Counted from the first letter of the stretch, positions 15,058 to 24,463 are shown. The stretch is DNA of 64,000 nt from GSA-30 sp036384435 (GCF_036384435.1 NZ_DASVMI010000030.1:1-64000), one strand, 5' to 3'. Program-made: numbers and translations. Notes: a model not told the origin generated them from the sequence alone.

Positions 15058-17265
15058 TCAGAACCTCACCTTGAGCGTGACATAGGCCGATCGCGGCTGA
15101 TTGGGCGCCACGACCGGGTAGCCCATGTAGGAGTAAAGATCCCAAGCCCGCCGCCCGGTAAGGTTGACCACGGAAAGTCCGAGGGTGAACCGGCCGATGT
15201 CATAGGCTGCCTGCGCGTCGACCGCGGCATAGCCGGGCACGGCGATGGTGTTGGGTAGCGTCAGTTCGCGCGAGCTGAATGCGGTGATGCCCACACCGAA
15301 CGAGAGTCCCTTCGCCGAGCCATTGAGCAGCCGATAGCGCGCGGCGATGCGCCCGCTGCTCCTGGGCACGCGCGCCAGCGTGTCGCCCGGGGCCACGCCA
15401 TCGTCGCGTGTGTTGGTGTAGGCATAGTTGGCGAGCATCGAGAAGGCTGGCGTCGGCTCCCACACCAAGTCGGCTTCCACGCCGCGAGCCCGTTGCCGCC
15501 CGCTCTGGACGTAATAACCCACGTTGTCGGGATCGGAGGTGACGACATTATCGTGGGTCTGGCGAAACAGTGCGATCGTGCCTGAAAGGCCGGTACCGGG
15601 CAGCGCCAACTTTATCCCGCTCTCGACAGTGCGGGAGGTTTCTGGCTTGGGCGCCTGCATCCCGATGAACCCGAAGGGCGCACGGAACGCGGTCGCGTAG
15701 CCTGCGTAAAGGGCAACGCCAGGCGCTACGTCGAGCGTTGCGCCGATCCGCGGCGAAACATGGGTGTAGGTCTTGTCGTTGGCCACGCCGACATCGCTGT
15801 TCTCGAGGAACTCGAGCGAGGTCAGGCGCAAGCCACCAGTCAAGTGCAACCGACCGTAGGTCGCCTGATCCTGCACGTAGGCTGCGGTCGTCTCGTAGCG
15901 GTCGTCCTCGTAGGAATTGACCGGGGTCTGGGCCGTGTAGCTCAGGTCGTATGCCGGGTTGGCGAGGTCGATCGTGCCCGAAGGGCTATCGCTGACGAAC
16001 AAACCCATGCCGCTGTAGAAAGTGGTCCGATCGTAATTGACGCCGCCAAGCAGTTCGTGTGTCCCGCCGAGCATGTCGACCTTGGCCACCAGATGGGCAT
16101 CGAGGGTCGCCTCCCTGGTGCGTGTGACCATCGTGATGGGAAAGACGTCATAGACTGGCGGGACCGAGTCGGACGAGACCAGGCCTGGATAGACGAAGCT
16201 TCCGCGCTCATCCACCTTGCCCGAATACGTACGACCGGTGACGGTCAATTTCACGCGGTCCGAAAAGGCATGGCGTAGGGTGGCTGCGCCCATGTGGCTG
16301 TCGTTTTTCGTCAGCGGCTGGTCGATCGGCGAGCCGGGAAAGGCGCTGCGGTCGAGCGCCCCGGCCAGCGCCTCGTCGGCCGGCAGGCCCGAATATTCGA
16401 GATTGCTGCGGTGGTTGAACTGGCCCTGCAGAAGCAGATCGGTCGCATCGTCGATCTGGAACGACAGGCTGGGCTGCATCGACCAGCGCTTGCCATGGAC
16501 CTTGTCGATCCAGCTGTCGTTGCTCTGATAGTCGGCCGCCAACCGTCCGTTGATCGTCGATGTCAGCGGCCCGGTCAGGTCGAGAGAGGGGTTGACGGTT
16601 CCGTAGCTGCCGGTGCGCATCGCCACGTATCCACCCGGCGTGTCGCTCGGCTGCTCGGATTCGAGATTGATGACGCCGCCGAGCGGCGTACCCAGGCCAC
16701 CGCCATAGAGCGTGGCGCTCGGTCCCTTGAGCACCTCGATGCGCTCGACACCTACCAGGCCGTCCGGGTCATAGGCCTGCTGGTTGCCCGCGAAGATCGG
16801 CAGGCCATCGAGATAGACCTCGGCCGGAAATCCGCGCACGATCGGCGGGATGAACAGGATCTCGTCCGGGCGCGTGGGGATCACACCCGAGACGTTGACG
16901 AGGGCATCGCCCAACGTCTGGCGGTCCTGATCCTCGATCAGCGAACGGGTGATGACCTGGACCGACTGCGGCACTTCGATCAACGGCGTGTCGGTGCGGG
17001 TCGCCGAATCGGAATCGAGCGCGGTGTATGGCGTGGTACCGGTGACCTTGACCGCGGGCAGAGTCGCTGCGCGCACGGGGTCTTTTACCGCAGATACGGA
17101 GTTTTCCGCCGCCGCGGTTTTCATCTCTGGACGCTCTTGTTTTGCGCTGCGTTCGGGGGTGTCTTGCGCGTGGAGGGGTGCGAACGTCGAAAGCAGCAGG
17201 GTCGCGAAAAGCGTCCGTTCGACCATGAGGCGCGTTCTGGGTGTGTTGACCGTGAGGTTGGGCAT
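15058..17265 (-). CDS. TonB-dependent siderophore-type receptor
   Basis: A FecA/FhuA-type outer-membrane receptor of about 735 residues from the Met at 17265 (17376 and 17226 are alternative starts). Signal peptide (LFATLLLSTFAPLHAQ), plug domain (IEVPQSVQVITRSLIEDQ, then IIVRG-like IPPIVRGFPAEVYLDGLP and VERIEVLKGPSATLYGGG), then a beta-barrel ending in the canonical aromatic residue (VTLKVRF). It imports a ferric siderophore or similar ligand using TonB energy. It is followed after 2 bp by the exported esterase. No regulatory gene is adjacent. Confidence 0.9.
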   Translation of the reverse strand: MPNLTVNTPRTRLMVERTLFATLLLSTFAPLHAQDTPERSAKQERPEMKTAAAENSVSAVKDPVRAATLPAVKVTGTTPYTALDSDSATRTDTPLIEVPQSVQVITRSLIEDQDRQTLGDALVNVSGVIPTRPDEILFIPPIVRGFPAEVYLDGLPIFAGNQQAYDPDGLVGVERIEVLKGPSATLYGGGLGTPLGGVINLESEQPSDTPGGYVAMRTGSYGTVNPSLDLTGPLTSTINGRLAADYQSNDSWIDKVHGKRWSMQPSLSFQIDDATDLLLQGQFNHRSNLEYSGLPADEALAGALDRSAFPGSPIDQPLTKNDSHMGAATLRHAFSDRVKLTVTGRTYSGKVDERGSFVYPGLVSSDSVPPVYDVFPITMVTRTREATLDAHLVAKVDMLGGTHELLGGVNYDRTTFYSGMGLFVSDSPSGTIDLANPAYDLSYTAQTPVNSYEDDRYETTAAYVQDQATYGRLHLTGGLRLTSLEFLENSDVGVANDKTYTHVSPRIGATLDVAPGVALYAGYATAFRAPFGFIGMQAPKPETSRTVESGIKLALPGTGLSGTIALFRQTHDNVVTSDPDNVGYYVQSGRQRARGVEADLVWEPTPAFSMLANYAYTNTRDDGVAPGDTLARVPRSSGRIAARYRLLNGSAKGLSFGVGITAFSSRELTLPNTIAVPGYAAVDAQAAYDIGRFTLGLSVVNLTGRRAWDLYSYMGYPVVAPNQPRSAYVTLKVRF

Positions 17266-17445
17266 GGGCTTGATGATCTCTTGGACTGTAGGCGCCAACT
17301 GCGCAGTGCTTTGAGGGTTGTCTTCCGGCACACCTGCCGCGGGCTGACCGATGGGCGAAGCGGCAAGGTTTGCCACCGCCCGCAGAGCCGGCTCTCTGGG
17401 CGAATGGGCAGCGACGGGCGTGTCGGTGATCCGGCCATGCCGCGG

Positions 17446-19590
17446 CTAGAGCGAAAGGGCCAGCTTCATCCAGGCCACGCGACCCGGCTCGTTCACGCGG
17501 GTGCTGGTGGTGAAGCCCTGCAGGGCGACGACGGACGGGCTGATATGCTCGGCGTAGGCCTTGTCAAACAGGTTGTCCACGCCCGCGGTCAGGCTCCATC
17601 GCTGGTCGATGCGCCAGCCGCCATGGAGGGAGAACACGCCGAAGCCGCCGGTCTTGCCCAGGTCCTGCCCGACGATGTTGCCCTCGCCGATCGCCACGCG
17701 GCCCTGCCGCTCGACCACGCGCCACAGGGCGCCGGCCGACCAGGTGCCGTTGTCCCAGTCCAGTCCGAGCCGGGTTTCCAGCGGCGGCATCTGCGGCAGC
17801 GGGCGACGCTCCGTGCGGTCCTCGCCCCAGGCGTACGCTAGCGTCGCGGAAGCCTTCCAGTCGCCGCCGAGACGGTATTCGGCGCCCGCCTCGCCACCGG
17901 CGACGTGGGCATCGATATTGCTGGCATAGCCGCTGGTCATGCCGTAGTGGATCAGGATGTAGTCGTCGATGATGCCGGCGTAGCCGGACACCCAAGCCTT
18001 CAGGCGGTCGCTGTGGTATTGCAGGCCGATATCCAACTGGGTGGTGCGTTCGGGGCGAAGGTCCTGGAACGCGCCCATCGTGGTGTCGACGTGCTGCCCG
18101 AACAGCTCCCAGTAATCGGGGAAGCGCTCGGCATGGCCCAGTCCCACGTAAAACGTCGCCGGCATGCGCAAGTCGTGCTCGTACCGCACGAAACCGCTGG
18201 GCAGGGTGGCGTGGCGGTCCACATCCTCCGTCATGGCTCCGCTCCCCATGCCCATCGACATCCCGCTGCCGTCCATCGGGTCCATCGACATGCCGCCGCC
18301 ACTGTCGCTCATGGCTACGCCGTAGCCGCGTACGCTGGCACGGTCCAGGCGCGTGCCGGCGATGAGGCGGTCGCGTTCGGCCATGGTCCAGGTGGCCTGG
18401 GCAAACACGCCCTGGTCTTCCATGCGCGCATCGCGCACGCGCGGCAGGGCCTTGTAGTAGCCCATCGGGCTGCCTTCGGGGCCACCGTTTCGCACGTTGT
18501 GCGTGCTGGTGGAGGCATCCGCACCCACCACCAGGTCCAGACTTTCCCAGTCGAAGGTGGCGGCCACGCGTCCGCCGGTGGTGTTGCGCTGCAGGTCGCT
18601 GGCCATCGGCATCGGCATCATGCTGGCCGGGTCCGGGCGGCGCAGCGTGTAGTTGTCCATCACATGGTCGATGTCGTTGCGATAGACCTTGGCCTCCAGC
18701 TTGGTCCAGGTTTCGGTGAGGTGTTTCTTCTCGAACCGGAGTGCCGTGCTCTGGCGCAGGAACTTCACGCCGTCCATGCCGCTGAAGGCATAGGCGGCCT
18801 TGCCGTTGCCGGTGCCGGCCGACAGTTCCAGCAACGTGTCTGAATCCGGCGTCCAGCCGATCGCCGTGTTGGCGTTCCAACGGTTGTAGAACGAGTGGAT
18901 CTTGTTGCCGTGTCCGTCCTCGTAGTCGTCCGAGTGGGTGCGGTTGCCGTCAACGTCGACGTAGAACTGCGGCGTGCCACCCTTGAAGTCGACCGTCTGG
19001 TCGTTGCGGCCGAAGGACCCCAGCGTGGCGCTGGCGTCCAGCGACGCGGTGGGTTCCAGGTAGTGCGGCGTGTCACGCTGGAACAGCACGGTACCGGCCG
19101 AGCCGACCGGGCCGTAGATCACCGACTCCGGCCCCTTGACGATGGTGACCTTGTCGTAAAGCGCCGGCGAGACGTAGGCCGTCGGCGGATCCATGCGCGA
19201 GGGGCAGCCGCCAGCGAGCTGCGTGCCGTCGGCAACAATGGCCAGCCGCGAGCCGGCCATGCCGCGGAACACGGGATCGCCGTTGCTGCCACCCTTGCGC
19301 ATCACCGAGAAGCCGGGAACGGTTTTCAGCAGATCGGCACCGTCGCTGGCCGGGATCGGCTGCTGCGGGGCCTTGGGGTCGATGACTGTGATCAGCGGCG
19401 ATTGCTGGAAATTGGCCGTCACCACCACCGGGGGAAAAGTCTGGGCCTTGCGGGCACCCGGATCCTTGCCGTCGGTGCTGTCGGCGGCCAGAGCGGCGGA
19501 GGTCCAGGTCACGGCCAATCCGGCGACGATGGCGCAGCAGAGGAAACGGCGCGGGATGGAAAATTCCAGGCGGGAAGTGTGGTGTTTCAT
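17446..19590 (-). CDS. oprC: OprC/NosA-type TonB-dependent copper receptor
   Basis: A 714-residue outer-membrane receptor with a signal peptide (about 1-36), a plug (IPASDGADLLKTVPGFSVMR, GGCPSRMDPPTAYVSP, VTIVKGPESVIYGP) and a barrel ending WMKLALSL. The plug CPSRMDPPTAY segment is typical of the copper-receptor subfamily. A loop around residues 440-465 is Met-rich (SMDPMDGSGMSMGMGSGAM) and a second Met cluster occurs near 325 (MMPMPM). Both suit Cu binding. The DUF2946 gene upstream supports a copper role. Confidence 0.92.
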   Translation of the reverse strand: MKHHTSRLEFSIPRRFLCCAIVAGLAVTWTSAALAADSTDGKDPGARKAQTFPPVVVTANFQQSPLITVIDPKAPQQPIPASDGADLLKTVPGFSVMRKGGSNGDPVFRGMAGSRLAIVADGTQLAGGCPSRMDPPTAYVSPALYDKVTIVKGPESVIYGPVGSAGTVLFQRDTPHYLEPTASLDASATLGSFGRNDQTVDFKGGTPQFYVDVDGNRTHSDDYEDGHGNKIHSFYNRWNANTAIGWTPDSDTLLELSAGTGNGKAAYAFSGMDGVKFLRQSTALRFEKKHLTETWTKLEAKVYRNDIDHVMDNYTLRRPDPASMMPMPMASDLQRNTTGGRVAATFDWESLDLVVGADASTSTHNVRNGGPEGSPMGYYKALPRVRDARMEDQGVFAQATWTMAERDRLIAGTRLDRASVRGYGVAMSDSGGGMSMDPMDGSGMSMGMGSGAMTEDVDRHATLPSGFVRYEHDLRMPATFYVGLGHAERFPDYWELFGQHVDTTMGAFQDLRPERTTQLDIGLQYHSDRLKAWVSGYAGIIDDYILIHYGMTSGYASNIDAHVAGGEAGAEYRLGGDWKASATLAYAWGEDRTERRPLPQMPPLETRLGLDWDNGTWSAGALWRVVERQGRVAIGEGNIVGQDLGKTGGFGVFSLHGGWRIDQRWSLTAGVDNLFDKAYAEHISPSVVALQGFTTSTRVNEPGRVAWMKLALSL

Positions 19591-19851
19591 GAGGTTTCCG
19601 AGGCGTTCAAGGCAAGACGTGCCTGCCGAAAAATGGCGATCAGCCTGTTGGCGCGGACGGCAACAGGCACGGCGCCCGGTTGCCGGGCGAGCACGTGGGT
19701 GCCCGGGCCGTATCCAGGAGCTCTGAAGAGAGATGGCGGCGACCGTGTTGTGGGCAGGAGACAGGTGCAGCCATTAGCGCGCCGTCGCGCAGGCCCGGAT
19801 CCACGTATTGCCGATAGGGAGAGCCGACTGTTGCCGAGCAGTACGGCTGAA

Positions 19852-20256
19852 TCAGGCCAGGGGCGGCCCGCGGGAGCGTCGATCCAGCCGTTCGAGGGCC
19901 GGGGCACGGAAAACCATGGCTTGCGGGAGAGCCGTAGCGGTGGGAAGCGCCGGAAGCAAGACGGGGACCGTCACCGCCAGCGCAGGACTGTGGAACAGCA
20001 GGGAGCAGTAGCCGCAGGCATCGGTCGAGGGCGACGCGGGATCATGCGGCGAGCCGTGGCTGCAGTTGTCGGGCGCATGATGGGCGTGGCTTTGAGCCAT
20101 GCCCGGCATGGCCATGTCGTCGGCCATGGTCATGGCTGGCATGACGGACAGCATCACCAGAACCCTGGAAACCAACGGCGCAAACAACATCAAGCCCATG
20201 GCCAGCATGGCCAACCAGGCGACAACCCGATGCGGTTTGGCGCGTCTGCGGAGCAA
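19852..20256 (-). CDS. DUF2946 family protein, copper-associated
   Basis: A 134-residue protein with an N-terminal membrane segment (about 13-34), a Met/His-rich middle (MPAMTMADDMAMPGMAQSHA, then HHAPDNCSH) and the family motif CGYCSLLFHSPAL. Such proteins are often found beside OprC-type receptors and copper genes. The Met, His and Cys residues suggest metal binding. It is in line with oprC (261 bp apart) and has a nested dyad just upstream. Confidence 0.82.
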   Translation of the reverse strand: MLRRRAKPHRVVAWLAMLAMGLMLFAPLVSRVLVMLSVMPAMTMADDMAMPGMAQSHAHHAPDNCSHGSPHDPASPSTDACGYCSLLFHSPALAVTVPVLLPALPTATALPQAMVFRAPALERLDRRSRGPPLA

Positions 20257-20267
20257 GTCGTTTCCGG

Positions 20268-20298
20268 AATCCCAACCCTGGATCAGGGTCTAGGGATT
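20268..20298. promoter_or_regulatory. Nested dyad upstream of the DUF2946-oprC genes
   Basis: ACCCTG-GAT-CAGGGT (20275-20289) is flanked by AATCCC on the left and GGGATT on the right, making two nested inverted repeats 12 bp upstream of the DUF2946 ATG. The spacing suits an operator overlapping a promoter, for example of a metal-responsive MerR-type regulator. The regulator is not in the window. Confidence 0.45.
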
Positions 20299-20866
20299 AT
20301 GCCTTATACGTCATTGCCCATCGGAACGGTTGCGACGAAATGCCCACCGACCAGATGCCACACTCGAAGGATCGCAGGTGTCCCGTCGCCAGAATTGTGC
20401 GGGGGGATGAAATCGGAAGTCGGCACGGGTGGAGTCGCCTCAAGCCGACGCTGCCGTCGCAACGGCAAACGAGAAAATCTGACGAGGATTCATTCAGCAG
20501 CCGACTTGCCGTGCTGGTCAGTACCAGCAGTCAGGTCAGCACCAACACACTGGTCAGCGATTAGCGTCGAGGTGTCAACGATTTTCGGAAACATGGTCAG
20601 TGGTTGCCGGAATCTGCAGTTGGCTCTACGGCGTGTTTGAAACACAAGGAAACCGCGAATGGCAATGGCAGCTATTCGGCGGAACTGATCGGGCATGTCG
20701 AGTTCAGTCTCCAATCGTTTGAAAAGTACCTTAGTAATATCAATGGCTTGAACCTTTCCCTGCTCCCAGCGACAGGGTTAGCGACCAATGCCAAGGTTAA
20801 AGGTTACAGCGACGCGGTTAAGGGATGCCGACAGACGCCCCAGAACCGGTAGCGTCCGCTTCTTAG

Positions 20867-20885
20867 TTGACAATCATTCGCATTC
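20867..20885 (+). promoter_or_regulatory. Fur-box-like site upstream of bfd
   Basis: ttgacaatcattcgcattc, with the characteristic AATCATT core, lies 19 bp before the bfd ATG. Iron-repressed expression of Bfd is common, so Fur control is expected. The match to the 19-bp consensus is partial. Confidence 0.5.
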
Positions 20886-20903
20886 GCGTTCTTATACGCA
20901 CCC

Positions 20904-21104
20904 ATGTATATCTGCCTATGCAATGCCGTCACTGACCACGACATCCGCCGCGCAGCGGCCGATGGGGTGCACAGCTTTGCCCAACTGCAGGCACGCACCG
21001 GCTGCTCCGATTGCTGCGGCTGCTGTGAATCGGAAGCTCGCGCCACGCTCGAACATGCGGTCAACCAGATGTTGAACCCGTTGCCGGTCATCGCCATCGC
21101 TTGA
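20904..21104 (+). CDS. bfd: Bacterioferritin-associated ferredoxin
   Basis: A 66-residue [2Fe-2S] protein. Ligands are visible as Cys4, Cys6, Cys38 and Cys41, the spacing of the family. It gives electrons to bacterioferritin to reduce and mobilise stored iron. It has a Fur-like site upstream and its own terminator, with bfr 144 bp downstream. Confidence 0.95.
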   Translation: MYICLCNAVTDHDIRRAAADGVHSFAQLQARTGCSDCCGCCESEARATLEHAVNQMLNPLPVIAIA

Positions 21105-21123
21105 GCGGGCCGTAGTCACCGCA

Positions 21124-21154
21124 AGGCCGCGCCATGGGCGCGGCTTATTGTTTT
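21124..21154 (+). terminator. Terminator after bfd
   Basis: GCCGCGCC (21126-21133) pairs with GGCGCGGC (21137-21144) across ATG and is followed by TTATTGTTTT. It separates bfd from bfr, suggesting the two are independently controlled. Confidence 0.7.
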
Positions 21155-21248
21155 CGCAGCAGAAAACCATTTCCATTTGCGTTCCGGCATGCCCTGGCGC
21201 ATGTGCGTATAGTCGCCCGTCGTACACCCATCCATCAGGAGACGCGCC

Positions 21249-21719
21249 ATGAAAGGCGACGCCAAGGTCATCGAATTCCTCAATAAAGTGCTCTACAACG
21301 AGCTGACTGCCATCAACCAGTACTTCTTGCATTACCGCATGTTCAAGGACTGGGGCTACGGCGAGTTGGCTTCGCACGAGTACAAGGAGTCGATCGAGGA
21401 AATGAAGCACGCCGACCACCTGATCGAGCGCATCCTGTTCCTCGATGGCCTGCCGAACCTCCAGCATCTGGGCAAGCTGCGTATCGGCGAGAACGCGCTG
21501 GAGTGCCTGCAAGGCGACCTGGACCTTGAACTGGCGGCAGTGAAGGACCTGCGCGAGGCCATAGCCTACAGCGAGGGCATCGCCGACTACATCAGCCGCG
21601 ACCTGTTCAAGGGCATCCTGCACGACGAGGAAGAGCACATCGACTGGCTCGAAACGCAGCAGAGCCTGATCAAGGACATTGGTGCCGAGCGTTACCTGCA
21701 AAGCAAGATCGAAAGCTGA
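21249..21719 (+). CDS. bfr: Bacterioferritin
   Basis: A 156-residue iron-storage protein that forms 24-subunit haem-containing shells. Diiron ferroxidase ligands are all present: Glu18, Glu51, His54, Glu94, Glu127 and His130. Met52, the haem ligand that separates Bfr from plain ferritin, is present too. Ribosome-binding site (caggaga) before the ATG. Paired with bfd upstream. Confidence 0.97.
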   Translation: MKGDAKVIEFLNKVLYNELTAINQYFLHYRMFKDWGYGELASHEYKESIEEMKHADHLIERILFLDGLPNLQHLGKLRIGENALECLQGDLDLELAAVKDLREAIAYSEGIADYISRDLFKGILHDEEEHIDWLETQQSLIKDIGAERYLQSKIES

Positions 21720-21747
21720 TCGCTCCGAGCATCCAGGCAGCCTGATC

Positions 21748-21780
21748 CGTGGACGGGATGTGCATCCCGTCCACGTTTTC
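21748..21780 (+). terminator. Strong terminator after bfr
   Basis: A perfect 13-bp stem (21748-21760 with 21763-21775, cgtggacgggatg and complement) is followed by TTTTC, 28 bp after the bfr stop. Confidence 0.9.
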
Positions 21781-21849
21781 TACGCAATTCCTTGACGCTG
21801 GCGTCACGCGGAGGCTATACCGGTCTTCTTTTGCCCGGAACCGCTCAGC

Positions 21850-22605
21850 ATGGGTTCGAGACCGCCACCGCGATTCGTCGTGCGCCAACATGACGACACC
21901 GCCCATCGCCGCAAGCTGTACTGGCTGGCCGGTGGCTGGGCTGCAAGCCTGCTTGCCACCGGGCTGATCGTGGCCGCCTTGGCAGGGCATAATGCGCCTG
22001 CCGTGGTAGACAAACGCCAGGTAAAGGCGCTCACCGCGCAGAATGACGATCTCAAGCAGCAGCTTGCCAACCTGCAACGGGCCCAGCAGGTCAATGACAT
22101 TGCCACCAAATCCGTGCGCAGCACGCTCGCCGAGCGCGAGGAAGAGATCAATGGCCTGCGTGCCGACCTGGGTTTCTATTCCCGGCTGATCGGCGGCGAT
22201 GCCCAACGGCAGGGCCTGCGCGTGCAGGAGCTGAAAATCGTACCGGTCAGCGGTTCACCCACCGCCTGGAACATCAATCTCAGCCTGACCCAGAGCGCCA
22301 AACGCGGCGACGAAGTGACCGGCAAGCTCCAGGTCAGTGTCGATGGCCTGCGCGGCGAAAAGGTCGTGCAACTGGATTGGCCGGCACTCGGCGATGCCGC
22401 TCAGAAAGATGGCCTGCCCTTCCGCTTCAAATACTTTCAACAATTACATGCCACCTTCGTGCTGCCGGCCGACTTCAAGCCCACGCGCCTGCACGTGAAG
22501 GTCATGCCCAACGGCGACACGGCCATCAGCCGCGCGGTGGGCTGGAACGATGCCTTGGCCGGCAATCTCACCGCAGTACAGGGAGACAAAGATGCTCAAC
22601 CGTAA
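21850..22605 (+). CDS. DUF6776-like single-pass membrane protein
   Basis: A 251-residue protein with a short basic N-terminus, one membrane helix (about 25-47), a coiled-coil (about 55-115, with KALTAQNDDLKQQLANLQ) and a C-terminal beta-rich domain (LRVQELKIVPVSG onward). Such proteins commonly precede bactofilin genes in Xanthomonadales. The two frames overlap by 14 bp here, suggesting a joint envelope or cytoskeleton role. Precise function is unknown. Confidence 0.75.
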   Translation: MGSRPPPRFVVRQHDDTAHRRKLYWLAGGWAASLLATGLIVAALAGHNAPAVVDKRQVKALTAQNDDLKQQLANLQRAQQVNDIATKSVRSTLAEREEEINGLRADLGFYSRLIGGDAQRQGLRVQELKIVPVSGSPTAWNINLSLTQSAKRGDEVTGKLQVSVDGLRGEKVVQLDWPALGDAAQKDGLPFRFKYFQQLHATFVLPADFKPTRLHVKVMPNGDTAISRAVGWNDALAGNLTAVQGDKDAQP

Positions 22606-23029
22606 CAAGCAGCGCCCGGAGCGCCCCACGCACTCGCCCAGCGCCGACACCAGCCTGATCGCTCGCGGCACGGTGATCCGGGGCGACCTGCGTTTCAGCG
22701 GCGCCCTTCACCTGGACGGCCGCATCGAAGGCTCCGTGTTGGCCGACACCGCCGAGGCGGTCTTCACCTTGAGCGAGCATGGCCATATCCAGGGTGAGGT
22801 GCGCGTGCCGCACGCGGTGATCAACGGCCGCGTGGAGGGTGACATCCATGTCACCGACCGCCTGGAACTGGCCCCGGAGGCGCGTATCGTCGGCGATGTG
22901 CACTACAACACCCTGGAAATGGCCGCTGGCGCGCAGGTAAACGGTCGCATCACGCACCAGACCACTGCCCTGTTGCAGGAGCTTCCCTCCCCCCGGGCCG
23001 AGCAGCAGCACGAGCCGGAACCGGCCTGA
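22592..23029 (+). CDS. Bactofilin
   Basis: A 145-residue cytoskeletal protein that polymerises into filaments. The central right-handed beta-helix is visible as repeated hydrophobic-Gly turns (IRGDLRFSGALHLDGRIEGS, then VIVNG-like AVINGRVEGDIHV and ARIVGDVHYNTLEM), with disordered ends. ATG 22592 has a ribosome-binding site (gggaga) and overlaps the upstream gene. Bactofilins act in cell shape and wall growth. Confidence 0.92.
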   Translation: MLNRNKQRPERPTHSPSADTSLIARGTVIRGDLRFSGALHLDGRIEGSVLADTAEAVFTLSEHGHIQGEVRVPHAVINGRVEGDIHVTDRLELAPEARIVGDVHYNTLEMAAGAQVNGRITHQTTALLQELPSPRAEQQHEPEPA

Positions 23030-23075
23030 TCGCGGTATGCTTGCGTCAGCCTCGACGCACCCCCATATCCGCCTC

Positions 23076-23444
23076 ATGGAAACGCTGCTCTCAATTCCCG
23101 ACTACCGCCAGTCAACCGCGCCGCTGATCTTCACCGAAGCGGCCGCGCACAAGGTGCATGAGTTGATCCTCGAAGAGGGCAACCCTGAGTTGAAACTGCG
23201 CGTGTACATCACCGGCGGCGGTTGTTCGGGTTTCCAGTACGGCTTCACTTTCGATGAAGCCCAGGCAGAGGACGACTTCGCGCTCAGCCGCGAGGGCGTC
23301 ACGCTGCTGGTCGATCCGCTGTCGCTGCAATACCTCACGGGCGCCGAGATCGACTACTCAGAAAGCCTGAGCGGCTCGCAGTTCGTGATCCGCAATCCCA
23401 ATGCCAAGACTACCTGCGGCTGCGGTTCGTCATTCTCCACATGA
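23076..23444 (+). CDS. erpA: Iron-sulfur cluster insertion protein ErpA
   Basis: A 122-residue A-type carrier that passes Fe-S clusters to apoproteins. The three conserved cysteines are Cys50 (GGGCSGFQYGF), Cys114 and Cys116 (TTCGCGSSF). The ATG at 23076 matches the family length. An earlier in-frame Met (23037) would add 13 unrelated residues. Confidence 0.95.
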   Translation: METLLSIPDYRQSTAPLIFTEAAAHKVHELILEEGNPELKLRVYITGGGCSGFQYGFTFDEAQAEDDFALSREGVTLLVDPLSLQYLTGAEIDYSESLSGSQFVIRNPNAKTTCGCGSSFST

Positions 23445-23475
23445 GTGCCTGGGGCATGGACTCAAGGACACTCCG

Positions 23476-24423
23476 ATGACCCTGCCGCGCACCAACACCT
23501 TCTCTGGCCTGAGCTTGATCCTTGATCGACTGGCCGAGCGTCGCGATGAACTGGACTGGGTGGCCGAACAGGCCGCTGACGTTGACGCGCGCTATATCCT
23601 GCTCGACAGTCTGGGCGAAACCTATCTGCTGCCCGGCAGGGACGCACTGCGCTGGCTCTCTGCCGAGGAACGCAAGCTGCTGGCCGATACGCCCGCCAGC
23701 TTTTTGGGCCATGCGCAGGATCGCCCGCACTTTCTGCTGACCGTCGACGATGCCGACTTGGCGCTCGAACTGGAAACCCAGTTGGGCGCGATCCGACTGA
23801 GCCTGCGCGAGGCCGGCCTGTTGCTGCCCGCCGATGAGGCTGGCCTTTTCGCCTATGCCAAAGGCCTGGCGCACTGGCAGCGCGAAACGCGTTTCTGTGC
23901 CTATTGCGGCTCGCCGTTGCAACTGGTGTCGTCCGGCCATCGCGCGCAGTGCACGAATACTGTTTGTGGGCGCATGCATTTCCCGCGGACGGATGCGGCC
24001 ATCATCGTGATCGTCGAGCACGAAGGAGCCTGCCTGCTCGGCCGGCAAGCCGGCTGGCCGCCAGGACGCTACTCCACTCTGGCAGGCTTCATCGAGCCGG
24101 GCGAGTCGCTGGAAGATGCCGTGCGCCGCGAGGTGGCCGAGGAGTCGGGGGTCATCGTCGGCGAAGTGCATTACCACTCTTCGCAGCCCTGGCCAATGCC
24201 CGCGTCGCTGATGGTCGGCTTCACCGCCAAGGCGATCGACCCGACCATCCGGCTGCGCGACCGCGAACTGGAGGATGCCCGCTGGTTTACGCCTGAGCAG
24301 ATCGTGGATGGCCTTCGGCATGGCAGCTTCGGCGTGCCCTCGAAGTTGTCCGTGTCCTACCAGTTGCTGGCCAGCTGGCTGCGCCTGCGTGCCAATCTCG
24401 AACTCGACGCGCTGATCCCCTGA
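23476..24423 (+). CDS. nudC: NAD(H) diphosphatase / NAD-cap hydrolase NudC
   Basis: A 315-residue Nudix enzyme cleaving NADH to NMNH and AMP and removing NAD caps from RNA. It has a zinc ribbon (Cys141, Cys144, Cys159, Cys164), a Nudix box at about 204-226 (GFIEPGESLEDAV, REVAEESGV) and the NADH-specific motif SQPWPMPAS at 236. The ATG at 23476 lies 31 bp after erpA. Confidence 0.96.
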   Translation: MTLPRTNTFSGLSLILDRLAERRDELDWVAEQAADVDARYILLDSLGETYLLPGRDALRWLSAEERKLLADTPASFLGHAQDRPHFLLTVDDADLALELETQLGAIRLSLREAGLLLPADEAGLFAYAKGLAHWQRETRFCAYCGSPLQLVSSGHRAQCTNTVCGRMHFPRTDAAIIVIVEHEGACLLGRQAGWPPGRYSTLAGFIEPGESLEDAVRREVAEESGVIVGEVHYHSSQPWPMPASLMVGFTAKAIDPTIRLRDRELEDARWFTPEQIVDGLRHGSFGVPSKLSVSYQLLASWLRLRANLELDALIP

Positions 24424-24463
24424 CTCAACGCGTCACCTGATATGAGCGATTTCAATCGCGATG

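Larger units (their letters stand above)
20257..20903. other. Intergenic region between copper genes and bfd
   Basis: This 647-bp stretch has only weak frames on either strand. None shows a recognisable domain, a good ribosome-binding site or a conserved-looking pattern. The first 45 bp contain the nested dyad upstream of the DUF2946 gene, and the last 40 bp contain a Fur-box-like sequence for bfd. The middle is less GC-rich than its surroundings and may be decayed coding sequence. Confidence 0.4.

Noticed and set aside
16294..20640. Two long plus-strand frames (515 and 581 codons) opposite the TonB receptors
   Set aside because: They lie antisense to receptors with intact signal peptides, plugs and barrels, and show low-complexity His/Arg/Gly composition.
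20604..20852. LPATG motif in a small frame, suggesting a sortase substrate
   Set aside because: No signal peptide, no hydrophobic tail, and the organism is Gram-negative; chance match.
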